Assembly: GCF_030651745.1 (NCBI RefSeq)
Contig: NZ_JAUSCC010000026.1
Span: 1 to 50,984 of the forward strand
Origin: Methylophaga sp.
Lineage (GTDB): Bacteria; Pseudomonadota; Gammaproteobacteria; Nitrosococcales; Methylophagaceae
Length of the DNA: 50,984 bases
Direction of reading: 5' to 3'
Positions 7,306 through 16,055 of this stretch are shown here, piece after piece. Numbering within the stretch: position 1 is the stretch's first letter; the number at the start of each line of letters is the position of its first letter. The position numbers were made by a program, and so were the translations under genes. A model generated the notes under the pieces. The model was not told the DNA's origin, did not search any database, and saw only the letters and a program-made list of their open reading frames with translations.

Positions 7306-8949
7306 TTACAGCTTGATCGCAGTAAAGCGTTCAGGCTGGTCGAGCAGCAAATCCTGTTGTATCCCGTAATTGGATAATTTCATCGAATAAAAACGATCAA
7401 AATAGTCTTTCACTGTCGATTCAATCTGCCGATCAAAATGTGGTTTGACGGTCATAGTCTGACCAAACTGACGTTTTACAAACTCTCCGCGTTGAATAAT
7501 CAGCTGACCGTTTTTGAAAACCCATTGTGCTTTTCTGAACATCGCGGCTTTATCATCCTGTTCATGATAGACCGCAATATCCGCCAAAGCACCCGGCTGC
7601 AAATGACCACGGTCGTTCAATCCCAATAATTTTGCTGGAGCCGCACGGGTCATGATGGCAATATCGTATAAGCTGAATTCCTGTTTCAGATCTTTCAGCA
7701 GGGTCAGCTGCATGATTTCCGGATCCAGTTCTGCCAGACAGGCCATACGGAAGTCATAATCCATCAATAAATGCAGCAAATCTGGATAACGGGTAAACGG
7801 CGCACCATTGGGATGATCGGTCGTGAAAAACAAGCGCCATGGATCGCCAGATAACAGGAATATCTCCAGCCCAATCGCCCACTGCAGACCATTTACAAAA
7901 CTGGCCTTTTTATATTGATAAGGCACGATACCGCCACTACCTTCGTTTTCAGCATGCCACATTACCCATTTTTGCGGGCTGGCATCTCCACGACGGGAGA
8001 ATTGCGCGATGATATCCCCTGACATGGTCACTGTCTGACCAAATAAAACCTGTCCGACGTCCATGGTGATATTGGGATGGCGGTTAAATGCTTCCATTAA
8101 CTGAGCAGCGGCTGAAGAAAAACCACGAGTGCCCTCTGCTCCATATCCATAAAACTGTACGTGTGCCAGATGCATTGGTAAGCCCTGAGCCGCTTCCATC
8201 GTATCAATGGCCGTTTGTACATTGCCGGGAACACCCAAATTATTACAATGCACATGCACTGGATGCGGTATACCCAACTGGTGAACGGCAGTCTGCAATG
8301 AAGTTAATAATTGGCGTGAGCTGATACCATAATCCGGCACTTTATCATCCAGTCCAAACTGCTCAACGCCAGCTTTAAATGCCTGCGAACCACCGGCATT
8401 AATCACTTTCAAGCCCAGTGCCTGAGTGCTGTTAATAGTCCAGCTCACATAATCATTAATCTGATCCTGCGAGGCACCATTTCGCAACATGGAAACCAGC
8501 AAATCATCACTGCCGAGAATCGCCAGAGCTGCGGTATCGATAATGGGAATATCGGCCATTTCACGATGCACCTGCGGTGCATTCACCGGCAACATGGCGG
8601 GTTCCACCACCATGCTGTAACCCATTTCAGTGTAACGATAACCGGTTTCAAAACTGGACCAGCGAGCATTATAAAACGGCAGGTTTTCCTGACGCTGCAG
8701 ATGATTTCGATGTTGATCGGGTAATAATAAACGAGCGGTATTGACGTTACCACCGGCGATATGACTATGAATATCCACGCCACCTGCCATGGTAATGGCG
8801 CCTTTTAAATCATACGTCACTGCCGAATCTGCATCCGTGATCTGTTTAGGATCGACGATACGATCATCACGGATCCACAGATCCATCAGTTCGCCATTGA
8901 GTTTTTGTACCGGGTCGTATACCCGGGCATTTTTAAGTCGGATCAACAT
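7306..8949 (-). CDS. FhcA/FmdA-type metal-dependent amidohydrolase (formylmethanofuran dehydrogenase subunit A homolog)
   Basis: A 547-residue protein that aligns along its full length with subunit A of the formyltransferase/hydrolase complex, which cleaves formylmethanofuran in the H4MPT-linked C1 oxidation pathway. The signature VDIHSHIAGGNVNTARLLLP is present. Candidate binuclear zinc ligands all look intact: His61 and His63, Lys181 (GLKVINAGG, the carboxylated lysine position), His234 (VHVHCNN), His263 (HLAHVQFYGYG) and Asp378 (TTDHPNG). It is the last gene of a six-gene minus-strand unit led by a Zur-like operator and overlaps the COG0523 GTPase gene by 17 bases, with its own GGGA ribosome binding site. 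No fhcB, C or D lies nearby. It may be a low-zinc paralog of the C1 enzyme or a hydrolase with a new substrate. Confidence 0.88.
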   Translation of the reverse strand: MLIRLKNARVYDPVQKLNGELMDLWIRDDRIVDPKQITDADSAVTYDLKGAITMAGGVDIHSHIAGGNVNTARLLLPDQHRNHLQRQENLPFYNARWSSFETGYRYTEMGYSMVVEPAMLPVNAPQVHREMADIPIIDTAALAILGSDDLLVSMLRNGASQDQINDYVSWTINSTQALGLKVINAGGSQAFKAGVEQFGLDDKVPDYGISSRQLLTSLQTAVHQLGIPHPVHVHCNNLGVPGNVQTAIDTMEAAQGLPMHLAHVQFYGYGAEGTRGFSSAAAQLMEAFNRHPNITMDVGQVLFGQTVTMSGDIIAQFSRRGDASPQKWVMWHAENEGSGGIVPYQYKKASFVNGLQWAIGLEIFLLSGDPWRLFFTTDHPNGAPFTRYPDLLHLLMDYDFRMACLAELDPEIMQLTLLKDLKQEFSLYDIAIMTRAAPAKLLGLNDRGHLQPGALADIAVYHEQDDKAAMFRKAQWVFKNGQLIIQRGEFVKRQFGQTMTVKPHFDRQIESTVKDYFDRFYSMKLSNYGIQQDLLLDQPERFTAIKL

Positions 8950-9970
8950 GATTTATCCCACAGATATAAAGCAATTGGTTTTGCATCTTTTTCGCATCGA
9001 GCGGCATATCGGTAATCAGCTCAATACGGCTTTCATTGAACTTGCTATGATGTCGTTCGATCGTCAGGTCATCGTCTGCTTGATTGATAGTCACAAATCC
9101 TTCGCTGGTCAGCATCACCGCTTTAAGGCGGATCTGCTGGAACTGTTTAAGCCATTCCAACAAGGCTCTATAGTCAAAACAAAATTCTGTTTTAAATCGC
9201 CATCCATAGCTGTACCAGCCTGTCAGTCTCTGTTCAGCCGCTAAATAACCACACTCGGGAATAGGCTGTTCGTCAGTGTTCAGATTTAAAATCGCAGGTT
9301 GTTCCTGCCATACGGCATGATTAAATTTTGCACTCGGTTTAAGCCATTCTGGTTCAATATAAGCCTTTTGTGTCACTTGCACAGGTAATTCCTGTAAATG
9401 CAATTCCCCCAGATAACGGGTTAAATCATCTACGGCTGTCTGGTCATACATATCAGCCTTATTGGCGACCAACAGATCAGCTATCTGTAACTGTTGCTGA
9501 AAGGTTTCATGTTCACGGTATTTCGCATCACGAATATGACGAGCATCTACCAGTGTTAACGTTGCCCGTAAATCAATTACCGATTGATAAAATTTCCCGG
9601 TAAGTACGGCGATGACCTCATCAGGGTGACCCAGGCCACTGGGCTCGATCAGTAAACGATCCGGTTTGGCTTTGCCAATTAATTGGTTTAATGCAACCTT
9701 CATCGGTAAACCGGCAGCACAACACATACAGCCACCAGGCACTTCGCGGATAGTCACCTCGCCTTCGGCGTGCCCATCGGTCTGCAATAGCTGACTGTCA
9801 ATGCCGACTTTGCCAAACTCATTAATCAACACTGCCCAGCGCTCTCCGGCTGGTTTTGTCTTTAACAACTGCTGGATCGCAGTGGTTTTCCCCACCCCCA
9901 GGAAACCGGTTATCACATTGGTTGGAACCGCTTTTTGAAAAAGCTTGAATGTTAATGTTGGTTCAACCAC
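8933..9970 (-). CDS. COG0523 (G3E) GTPase, putative metallochaperone
   Basis: A 345-residue CobW/YjiA-type GTPase. Walker A GFLGVGKTT is at residues 22-30, the metal-binding CxCC motif CMCC at 81-84, the base-recognition NKAD at 170-173, and a CobW C-terminal domain from about 225 on. Zur-controlled members of this family are thought to hand zinc to client enzymes using GTP hydrolysis. The start is GTG, overlapping the permease gene by 8 bases, and its end overlaps the amidohydrolase start by 17 bases. This tight coupling suggests that the amidohydrolase is the client. It belongs to a different subgroup from the longer ZigA-type protein at 17303-18514. The client assignment is inference. Confidence 0.92.
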   Translation of the reverse strand: MVEPTLTFKLFQKAVPTNVITGFLGVGKTTAIQQLLKTKPAGERWAVLINEFGKVGIDSQLLQTDGHAEGEVTIREVPGGCMCCAAGLPMKVALNQLIGKAKPDRLLIEPSGLGHPDEVIAVLTGKFYQSVIDLRATLTLVDARHIRDAKYREHETFQQQLQIADLLVANKADMYDQTAVDDLTRYLGELHLQELPVQVTQKAYIEPEWLKPSAKFNHAVWQEQPAILNLNTDEQPIPECGYLAAEQRLTGWYSYGWRFKTEFCFDYRALLEWLKQFQQIRLKAVMLTSEGFVTINQADDDLTIERHHSKFNESRIELITDMPLDAKKMQNQLLYICGINHVDPT

Positions 9971-11327
9971 GATTACGCCGGGATTGCAGCAAAATTAATC
10001 CAACAAAAAACAACCCGAAGAACACTAAATTAATAATGGTTATAACCGTGTTGTTATGGCCTATGGGCTGATAGTTAAATTGTGGAATACCAGCAAAATC
10101 TGCCTCGGTGAACGGCTTTTCAAAAAAGTAGACCGTAAAGAAATAGTCACGTAACTGCTGCTGATAGTCAGCAATCTGATCCAGAAACGACTGGCTTGCC
10201 AGCATATCGGTATCAGCCACGCGATTCATTGTGTATTGCAGTCGCATCACCGGTGATAACCAGGCAAACTGTTCGCCAAGTTGATGGGAACGCAAACGAC
10301 TCTGGCGGAATTGGGCCACTGCATCCGCCACAATCACATCACTCATATGTTGCATCGCGTAATACCAGCGCCAATCAAATTGTGGATCTAACATCGCTCG
10401 TGTAGCTTGCCATTGTGGATAATCCTGCAAATAGGCATCAAAATCCGCCTGTTTGTCCTTATCCCAACTGTCATGCATAAATTCACGCTGCTCAAATATC
10501 ATGGAAACATGCTCAGCAGGCTGCTGTTGTTGGGTTTGATACAGATAAGTGAGGCCCGGCAATACAAAAGCAAACACAATCCACAGGCTAATAAATAACA
10601 AACTGTTAAAGATCGCCGTGCGCTGCAGACTGATAATCCAGCCGGTGATCAAAAACCAGCAGAGTTGATAAGCCAATAACACCGTGGCGACCTGCCACCA
10701 TAGGCCATCGAAACGGATATCCGTTAATCCAACCGCCACCATTAGAATCAGTGAATTCACTATGGCCAGCAAGGCCGCTGCAATCAACATTTTTTTGGTT
10801 AACAAAAGCCCACTATTGCCAACCTGTGAGGCCAGTAATGACCAACGGCCACTGGCTTTTTCCTCTGCCAGCAGATTCAAACTTAACGCCGCAATCAACA
10901 AAGGCATCAGGTAAATCCAGATAAAACTCAAATCCAGTTTACCGATTGGCATAGCAGCAATATTGCCAGTCGCTGTATTACTTAATTGTCCTTGCAAACC
11001 TAATAATCGGACCCTGGTATGAGTAGCCGCTTCGCTGCGTTCACCATGAATTAATGTCGACCATGCAGACGGTGTCTGCCAGACAGGATGAAACTGGTAG
11101 TAACCTAAATACCCGGCGGCATAAGGATCCAACGGTGCATCAGCCTGATAATCTGCCAGCTCAGCCTGATAATTTACTTCGCTGATAGCACGTTGTTCAT
11201 ACTCACGTTGTAGGCTAATCTGCCCCCAATTTATGGCGAGTAATGACGCCAGTACATACGCCAGCATCAGCCATTTAAATAAGCGGTTTTGCCACAATAA
11301 GCGTAATTCAAACTGGATAAACTTCAC
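9963..11327 (-). CDS. ABC-2-type permease, DUF3526-like
   Basis: About 454 residues from a GTG start at 11327, which has a GAGG ribosome binding site nine bases upstream and comes right after the preceding stop. ATGs at 11342 and 11369 lack one. It has an N-terminal membrane helix (LMLAYVLASLLAINW), a periplasmic stretch of roughly 130 residues, a cluster of four or five helices, a second large soluble domain with many aromatic and Gln residues, and a last helix near the C-terminus. This double-domain layout matches DUF3526/ABC-2 permeases related to NosY. It pairs with the next permease and the ATPase at 14766. The cargo is unknown; such transporters more often export or act on periplasmic proteins than import. 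Confidence 0.8.
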   Translation of the reverse strand: MKFIQFELRLLWQNRLFKWLMLAYVLASLLAINWGQISLQREYEQRAISEVNYQAELADYQADAPLDPYAAGYLGYYQFHPVWQTPSAWSTLIHGERSEAATHTRVRLLGLQGQLSNTATGNIAAMPIGKLDLSFIWIYLMPLLIAALSLNLLAEEKASGRWSLLASQVGNSGLLLTKKMLIAAALLAIVNSLILMVAVGLTDIRFDGLWWQVATVLLAYQLCWFLITGWIISLQRTAIFNSLLFISLWIVFAFVLPGLTYLYQTQQQQPAEHVSMIFEQREFMHDSWDKDKQADFDAYLQDYPQWQATRAMLDPQFDWRWYYAMQHMSDVIVADAVAQFRQSRLRSHQLGEQFAWLSPVMRLQYTMNRVADTDMLASQSFLDQIADYQQQLRDYFFTVYFFEKPFTEADFAGIPQFNYQPIGHNNTVITIINLVFFGLFFVGLILLQSRRNRG

Positions 11328-11328
11328 C

Positions 11329-12747
11329 TTAATCAACCTCATTACGACTGATGGCCAATAAAACACCACCGACCACTAACCATAACAACAACATCAATAA
11401 TGGCGGAGCAATCCGATCCAACTCGTCATTTAAGGTAGGAGCGTGATAATCAAACTGTTCCAGATTGGCCCAATGTTCATGCGAAACCTTCTGCTCACGA
11501 TCATGATCCAGATCGATCTCTTCCGCATGTAACTGGTTGAGTTGTTTAATAAAATTAAAACGATATTGCTCAGCGGCATTTTCATAATGCAAGAAGCTTT
11601 CGGCATTACTGCCAGCGAACTTAGACGACAAATTGTTTGCCAGTAAGTAAGGTGAAAACCAGGCGACTTGTCTGACCAGCTTATTTTGCTGTTCCGCTAT
11701 TTGCATCAGTTCTTCGTACTGTTTGCCAAATACTTCACTGGTAATGCGTTCTCCTTCCTGCATCACTATGCCACGCCAGTTCAGCGGTAAATCCTCGACC
11801 CGCGACACACCATATTCCGCCAATACCCGCTCACGAAACTCGGTGAAATGCGGATCATCCGGGTTATGCGAATCCCCGACCTTGGCAATCTCCTGTGCCG
11901 TCTGAATATCAAACACCGCACGATCCGGCATTGGATATTGCATATCTGCCAGGCTGTAAGCCATTTTCGGCATCACAATTACCGTAAGCAGCCAGAACAG
12001 CAATAAGGCCGACAGGCTTTGCTGATTAGTGCGACACCAATTGGAAATCAGCACTACAACCACCGTCCAAAGCAGGCAATACAATAAATAAAGGATGAAC
12101 ATCCAGCCCATGCGTAACACATCACTGCCATGCACCTGTGTAAACAGCATAAAACCTATAGCAATGGTGAAAATTACTAACAGGAACACCAAGGATATGC
12201 TGCTGTAGGCCAGAGTTTTGCCTAATAACAATTGCCTGACACTAGTACCTTGTGAAACCAGTTGCCGCAAGGTACCTTGCACCCGCTCACCACTGACACT
12301 ATTAAATGCCAATGCAATCAACACTAACGGCCAAATCACCAGAATAATCGTCGCACCGGATAAATAGCCCAGTCCCATATACCCGGTGCTGCTGACATAT
12401 TGTTTGAAGCTGCTGCTGTTTTGCCGGTGTGCTTCCAGAAACAAGGCATTACCGACAAACGGATTAACGCCGCTATCAATAAAACTCAATGGCGAGATAA
12501 TGCGAAATACCATGGTGCCATAATGTGCAGCACGATGCGGATGCCGATCCGGCTGTGCTTCCCAGTTAGCATCATTCTGCTGTTGCCAGAGAGTTTGCGC
12601 CTCAATAAAATCCTGCTGCTGTTGCCAATGAGCGAACGCAATTAATGACGTTAATATCAGTAACAACGGCAACAGGATTTTCAAAGTCTGACTACGCCAC
12701 TGGGTAATCAACTCATGGCGCGCAATTTCAACTATCGGATGTTTCAT
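11329..12747 (-). CDS. ABC-2-type permease subunit
   Basis: A 472-residue permease with an N-terminal helix (residues about 25-42), a soluble segment, a block of helices between about 130 and 270 (IILVIWPLVLIALAF and following), a long hydrophilic domain (about 270-430) and a C-terminal helix. The segment SGERVQGTLRQLVSQGTSVRQLLLGK, between membrane helices, is the usual cytoplasmic coupling region of ABC-2 permeases. It begins 2 bases after the TonB-receptor stop. With the DUF3526-like protein it probably forms a heterodimeric membrane unit served by the ATPase at 14766. Substrate unknown; the Zur-type promoter implies a task in zinc limitation. Confidence 0.82.
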   Translation of the reverse strand: MKHPIVEIARHELITQWRSQTLKILLPLLLILTSLIAFAHWQQQQDFIEAQTLWQQQNDANWEAQPDRHPHRAAHYGTMVFRIISPLSFIDSGVNPFVGNALFLEAHRQNSSSFKQYVSSTGYMGLGYLSGATIILVIWPLVLIALAFNSVSGERVQGTLRQLVSQGTSVRQLLLGKTLAYSSISLVFLLVIFTIAIGFMLFTQVHGSDVLRMGWMFILYLLYCLLWTVVVVLISNWCRTNQQSLSALLLFWLLTVIVMPKMAYSLADMQYPMPDRAVFDIQTAQEIAKVGDSHNPDDPHFTEFRERVLAEYGVSRVEDLPLNWRGIVMQEGERITSEVFGKQYEELMQIAEQQNKLVRQVAWFSPYLLANNLSSKFAGSNAESFLHYENAAEQYRFNFIKQLNQLHAEEIDLDHDREQKVSHEHWANLEQFDYHAPTLNDELDRIAPPLLMLLLWLVVGGVLLAISRNEVD

Positions 12748-12749
12748 AA

Positions 12750-14747
12750 TCAGAATTTATAAGCCACTGAAACACTGGCATTGATGCCATCACCTGGTGA
12801 ATAAATCACACCATCAACACCACCATTATCGTAGACATATTCATAGTATTCGTTGAATAAGTTATTCACCTGGAAGTTGATATTGCCCCAGCTGGTCGCG
12901 TAATCCATGCTGGCATTGACCAGATTGTATTTACCAAACTTGCCGCCGCTGTTGGCTTCGTTAATATACGATGAGCCCTGCGCATCATAATGCAGACGTC
13001 CAGTCAAAGCTGGGGTGAACAGATAACTGGCGCCGGTTGATGCGGTATAAGACGGAATACTGCGTAATTCATTGCCGCGATCTGCCCCCGGACTTTTAAT
13101 TTCAGAATCCACTGTGCTGAAATTGCCCCATAAGGTCAGACGATCAGTGGCCATCCAGCTCATGCCAAAATCCGCACCTTGACGTAGTGTTTTACCGACG
13201 TTTTGTGCCAGACCATCCACCAAAACAAACTCATCCTTGGCCTTTTGTTCCCAATAAGACAGTCTTAATTCCAGACTAGTGATTGGTGCCCATTTAACAC
13301 CCAATTCCCAACCATCATTGACTGACACATCACGTGCAGATCTATCGCCGTCGGTATAGGCACTACTACTGACCGGGTGCTGGAAACTGCGACCCGCATT
13401 GGCAAATAAAGTAACCTCATCCGTCGGATAGAGAAACAGATTGAACTTGGGTTGTACAATCGTGCCATAGTCATAACTATCACGATTGCTGGTCACTTCT
13501 CCCGCGGCATTACGACGTTTAAAATCCCCATCAATTCGATCAGCACGAATCGCCGCATTCCAGGCAATAAATTCATTGGGTGCATGTGATACCTGCAAGT
13601 ATGTACCTTGGCTGACAAAATCATATTTATCGTTAATGCCATTAAGTATATTGCTCGAATTACGTTGGCGCATATTGCCAATTGTGCCAAAGCGTTGCTC
13701 CAGAATATCCTGACGTTCGATATCAAGACCCCAGTTTAATGCCCACTGCTCATTGATATCCCATGAAAGCGCGGAAATAAAACCGTAATGATCCTGTTCG
13801 TCATAACGATTGGCCAATGAACCGGCTTCACTGAAACGCACCCAACGTTCGCGCTCATAGTAGTTGTAATAGGCTTTGGCTGACCAGGTCAGATCATCCC
13901 GTAGTGCAGTGTCGAAATGCAGACTGTATGATTGAGTTTCCTTTTTACCACCATCCTGCCGAGCATAGTCAGCTGAGCGAGTGGGATGTTTACGAGCTTC
14001 TTCGCGAGTCAGATAACCTGGCGCATCGGCATCATATTCAGCAATTCGGGCGATAAAACCGATTGAGGTGTCAGCGGATAAATCATAAAACCAACGGCCG
14101 CCGACGCTGTATTTATCAATATCATAATTATCGCGGTAACCTTCTGATTCACGGTAACCGGCAAAATAGCTGTGTTGCAGGTTTCCGGTCTGTTTACCCC
14201 AATACCCCTGGATCTCACGAGCGTTATAACTACCCATCGTTACTTCCACTTCTCGAGCAATATCTGAACGGGTGGCAATATTGTAGTTACCGGCAACATT
14301 AAAGATGCCATATCGCGGATCACTATTGCCTTTGAAAACCTGAATAGTGTCAATATTGCCGGGAAACAGTTGATCCATCTCGCTGTAACCATTATGCAAA
14401 TTGGATGGTATGCCATCAATTAACAGCTTGGCGTGTGGCGTGCTGCCCTCCGCTGCAAATCCACGAATACCAATATCGGTGTTAATAATGCCCTGGTTAT
14501 AACGAGCAAAATAAACGCCAGGGATTTTGGTAAACAGTTCCATGGTGTTGTTCACGTGGCTTATAGACAATTCTTCACGCGAGATAATGTCCTGTGACCC
14601 GGCCAGGTTTTCATCGGCATAATCTGGCCGCGTACCCAAGACTACCAAAGGATCAATACGGGCTGCTGGTTCATTATCAGTTTCAGCAAAAACCACAGTT
14701 AAAGGTAAAGCAGACACAATCAGGCTGCTAATAAGCGTTTTTTTCAC
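12750..14747 (-). CDS. TonB-dependent outer-membrane receptor
   Basis: A 665-residue receptor with a signal peptide (MKKTLISSLIVSALP to about residue 21), a TonB-box-like DPLVVLGTR near residue 33, a plug domain (about 45-155, with IGIRGFAAEGS and LLIDGIPSN) and a 22-strand-type barrel ending in the usual terminal phenylalanine (VAYKF). It resembles siderophore or metallophore receptors of the FecA group more than ZnuD, and I see no His-rich external loop. It lies between the ATPase and the two permeases of an ABC-2-type system under a Zur-like operator. It therefore probably imports a zinc chelate or a related ligand across the outer membrane. The ligand is unknown. Confidence 0.9.
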   Translation of the reverse strand: MKKTLISSLIVSALPLTVVFAETDNEPAARIDPLVVLGTRPDYADENLAGSQDIISREELSISHVNNTMELFTKIPGVYFARYNQGIINTDIGIRGFAAEGSTPHAKLLIDGIPSNLHNGYSEMDQLFPGNIDTIQVFKGNSDPRYGIFNVAGNYNIATRSDIAREVEVTMGSYNAREIQGYWGKQTGNLQHSYFAGYRESEGYRDNYDIDKYSVGGRWFYDLSADTSIGFIARIAEYDADAPGYLTREEARKHPTRSADYARQDGGKKETQSYSLHFDTALRDDLTWSAKAYYNYYERERWVRFSEAGSLANRYDEQDHYGFISALSWDINEQWALNWGLDIERQDILEQRFGTIGNMRQRNSSNILNGINDKYDFVSQGTYLQVSHAPNEFIAWNAAIRADRIDGDFKRRNAAGEVTSNRDSYDYGTIVQPKFNLFLYPTDEVTLFANAGRSFQHPVSSSAYTDGDRSARDVSVNDGWELGVKWAPITSLELRLSYWEQKAKDEFVLVDGLAQNVGKTLRQGADFGMSWMATDRLTLWGNFSTVDSEIKSPGADRGNELRSIPSYTASTGASYLFTPALTGRLHYDAQGSSYINEANSGGKFGKYNLVNASMDYATSWGNINFQVNNLFNEYYEYVYDNGGVDGVIYSPGDGINASVSVAYKF

Positions 14748-14765
14748 GGTAGTTTCCTTTGGTAT

Positions 14766-15467
14766 TTAAGCAGCAAACTGATCAAAATAGCGTTGAGTTA
14801 AAGCTTCCAGTGATACGGATTGCGTGGTAATTAAATCAGTTAAATGACCTTGTTTCATAATGCCAATTCGGTCGGCCAGTTGATGCGCGCACAACAAATC
14901 ATGTGTGACAATTAACACAGCAGCACCACGTGATTTGATGGTATTCACTACTTGAATAAAATCCTGCGTGGCAACCGGATCCAGTCCAGATGTTGGTTCA
15001 TCCATCAAAATCAGTCGGGCATGTTTTAACAAGGCAAAGGCAATGGCGACTTTCTGACGCATACCTTTAGAAAAGTCAGCCAAAGGCTTGGTAAAGTCTG
15101 CCTGCTTAAGCCCTGCACTGCTTAATGCTTCATGGATTTGTTCAACGGTGAGTTTCATCTTTGCCAAGACAGCCAGATAAAGAATATTTTCAATGGCATC
15201 AAAACGCGGATAAAGATTCACATTTTCCGGCACGTACATGATTTTTTGCCGGCATAAGGAAGCCTGTTGATAGAGGTCATCGCCATCTAATGTGGCACTA
15301 CCACTGCTTGGTGCCGTAAAGCCCAACAACATATTCAATGTTGTGGTTTTACCCGCACCATTGGCCCCCAATAAACATAATACTTCACCGGAATCGATGC
15401 TGAAGTTGAGATGATCAACAGCAATTCGATTGCCAAATGATTTGGTTAACTGGTGCACTTCCAGCAT
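14766..15467 (-). CDS. ABC transporter ATPase (ABC-2/NosF type)
   Basis: A 233-residue ATPase, first gene of the six-gene zinc-limitation unit. It has Walker A GANGAGKTT, the signature FSKGMRQK (in place of LSGGQ, typical for NosF/CcmA-like ATPases), Walker B LILMDEPTSGLDP and the switch histidine in VTHD. It would drive the two ABC-2 permeases at 9963-12747. The TonB-receptor gene, which sits between it and the permeases, starts 18 bases downstream. A Zur-like palindrome lies 65 bases before its ATG. Confidence 0.92.
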   Translation of the reverse strand: MLEVHQLTKSFGNRIAVDHLNFSIDSGEVLCLLGANGAGKTTTLNMLLGFTAPSSGSATLDGDDLYQQASLCRQKIMYVPENVNLYPRFDAIENILYLAVLAKMKLTVEQIHEALSSAGLKQADFTKPLADFSKGMRQKVAIAFALLKHARLILMDEPTSGLDPVATQDFIQVVNTIKSRGAAVLIVTHDLLCAHQLADRIGIMKQGHLTDLITTQSVSLEALTQRYFDQFAA

Positions 15468-15531
15468 GGTTTCTCCTGAGCCCCACTTTGGTGAGGATTT
15501 TGATTTTGCAAACAGATATTAGGTATCAATA

Positions 15532-15546
15532 CGATATATCACATCA
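15532..15546. promoter_or_regulatory. Zur-like operator ahead of the ABC/TonB/COG0523/amidohydrolase unit
   Basis: CGATATATCACATCA matches the operator core ahead of the MerC-dksA unit (TGATATATCATATCA) at 13 of 15 bases and shares the same imperfect dyad. It lies in the 123-base gap between the zur stop and the ATPase start, the only sizeable gap in the region, so it is well placed to control the downstream minus-strand unit. It is more degenerate than the other two. Confidence 0.65.
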
Positions 15547-15590
15547 TCTAATCATTAAAAATACGTTTATATACTTGTGAAAATATCTGC

Positions 15591-16055
15591 TTAGCGTTGT
15601 TGTTGGCAAGTTTCGCATAGTCCATGCAGTTCAAGTTGCGGACTATTAAGCTGGAAATGGTTATGTTCGATACTTTCTTCCAGCGCATGGATTAATTGCT
15701 TATCCACGCCGATTTCCCGCACCTGCTGACATTTATCACAAATCAGAAACTGTGGTGTCTGATGTGAGTGTGAGCAGGCGATATGTGCACAGGCAATAAA
15801 TTTATTGTTGGAGGCCAGTTTATGTACCAGGCTGTTCTGCATCAGAAAATCCAGCATGCGATATACCGACATAACCGGAATATTTTCATCGGTTTGCTGA
15901 CGATACAACTCGGCGATTTCATAGGCTGAACGAGGTGCTTCTGCTTTTAACAACACTTCAAGAATATGTTTGCGTTTGCTGGTTAAACGCGCGCCATGCT
16001 CAACACAACTACGCTCAGCTTGTTGTAATACGTTATCTACATCAAATGTCGCCAT
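15591..16055 (-). CDS. zur: Zinc uptake regulator Zur (Fur family)
   Basis: A 154-residue Fur-family repressor. The winged helix (about residues 18-85) contains the recognition segment PVMSVYRMLDFL. The structural-zinc cysteines form two CxxC pairs, CDKC (106-109) and CETC (147-150). A sensory metal site is expected around HIACSHSH (91-98) and the ExxxxHNH region (128-133). Zur rather than Fur is supported by the neighbours: zinc-sparing DksA, COG0523 GTPases and ZrgA. It is the last gene of its unit and overlaps zrgA by one base. With the operator at 19296 it would repress its own synthesis, giving fast shut-off once zinc returns. Confidence 0.93.
   Translation of the reverse strand: MATFDVDNVLQQAERSCVEHGARLTSKRKHILEVLLKAEAPRSAYEIAELYRQQTDENIPVMSVYRMLDFLMQNSLVHKLASNNKFIACAHIACSHSHQTPQFLICDKCQQVREIGVDKQLIHALEESIEHNHFQLNSPQLELHGLCETCQQQR

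Noticed and set aside
8789..9244. 151-codon plus-strand frame opposite the GTPase and amidohydrolase genes
   Set aside because: It lies antisense to two clear genes, has no recognisable domain and reads like a shadow of their codons.
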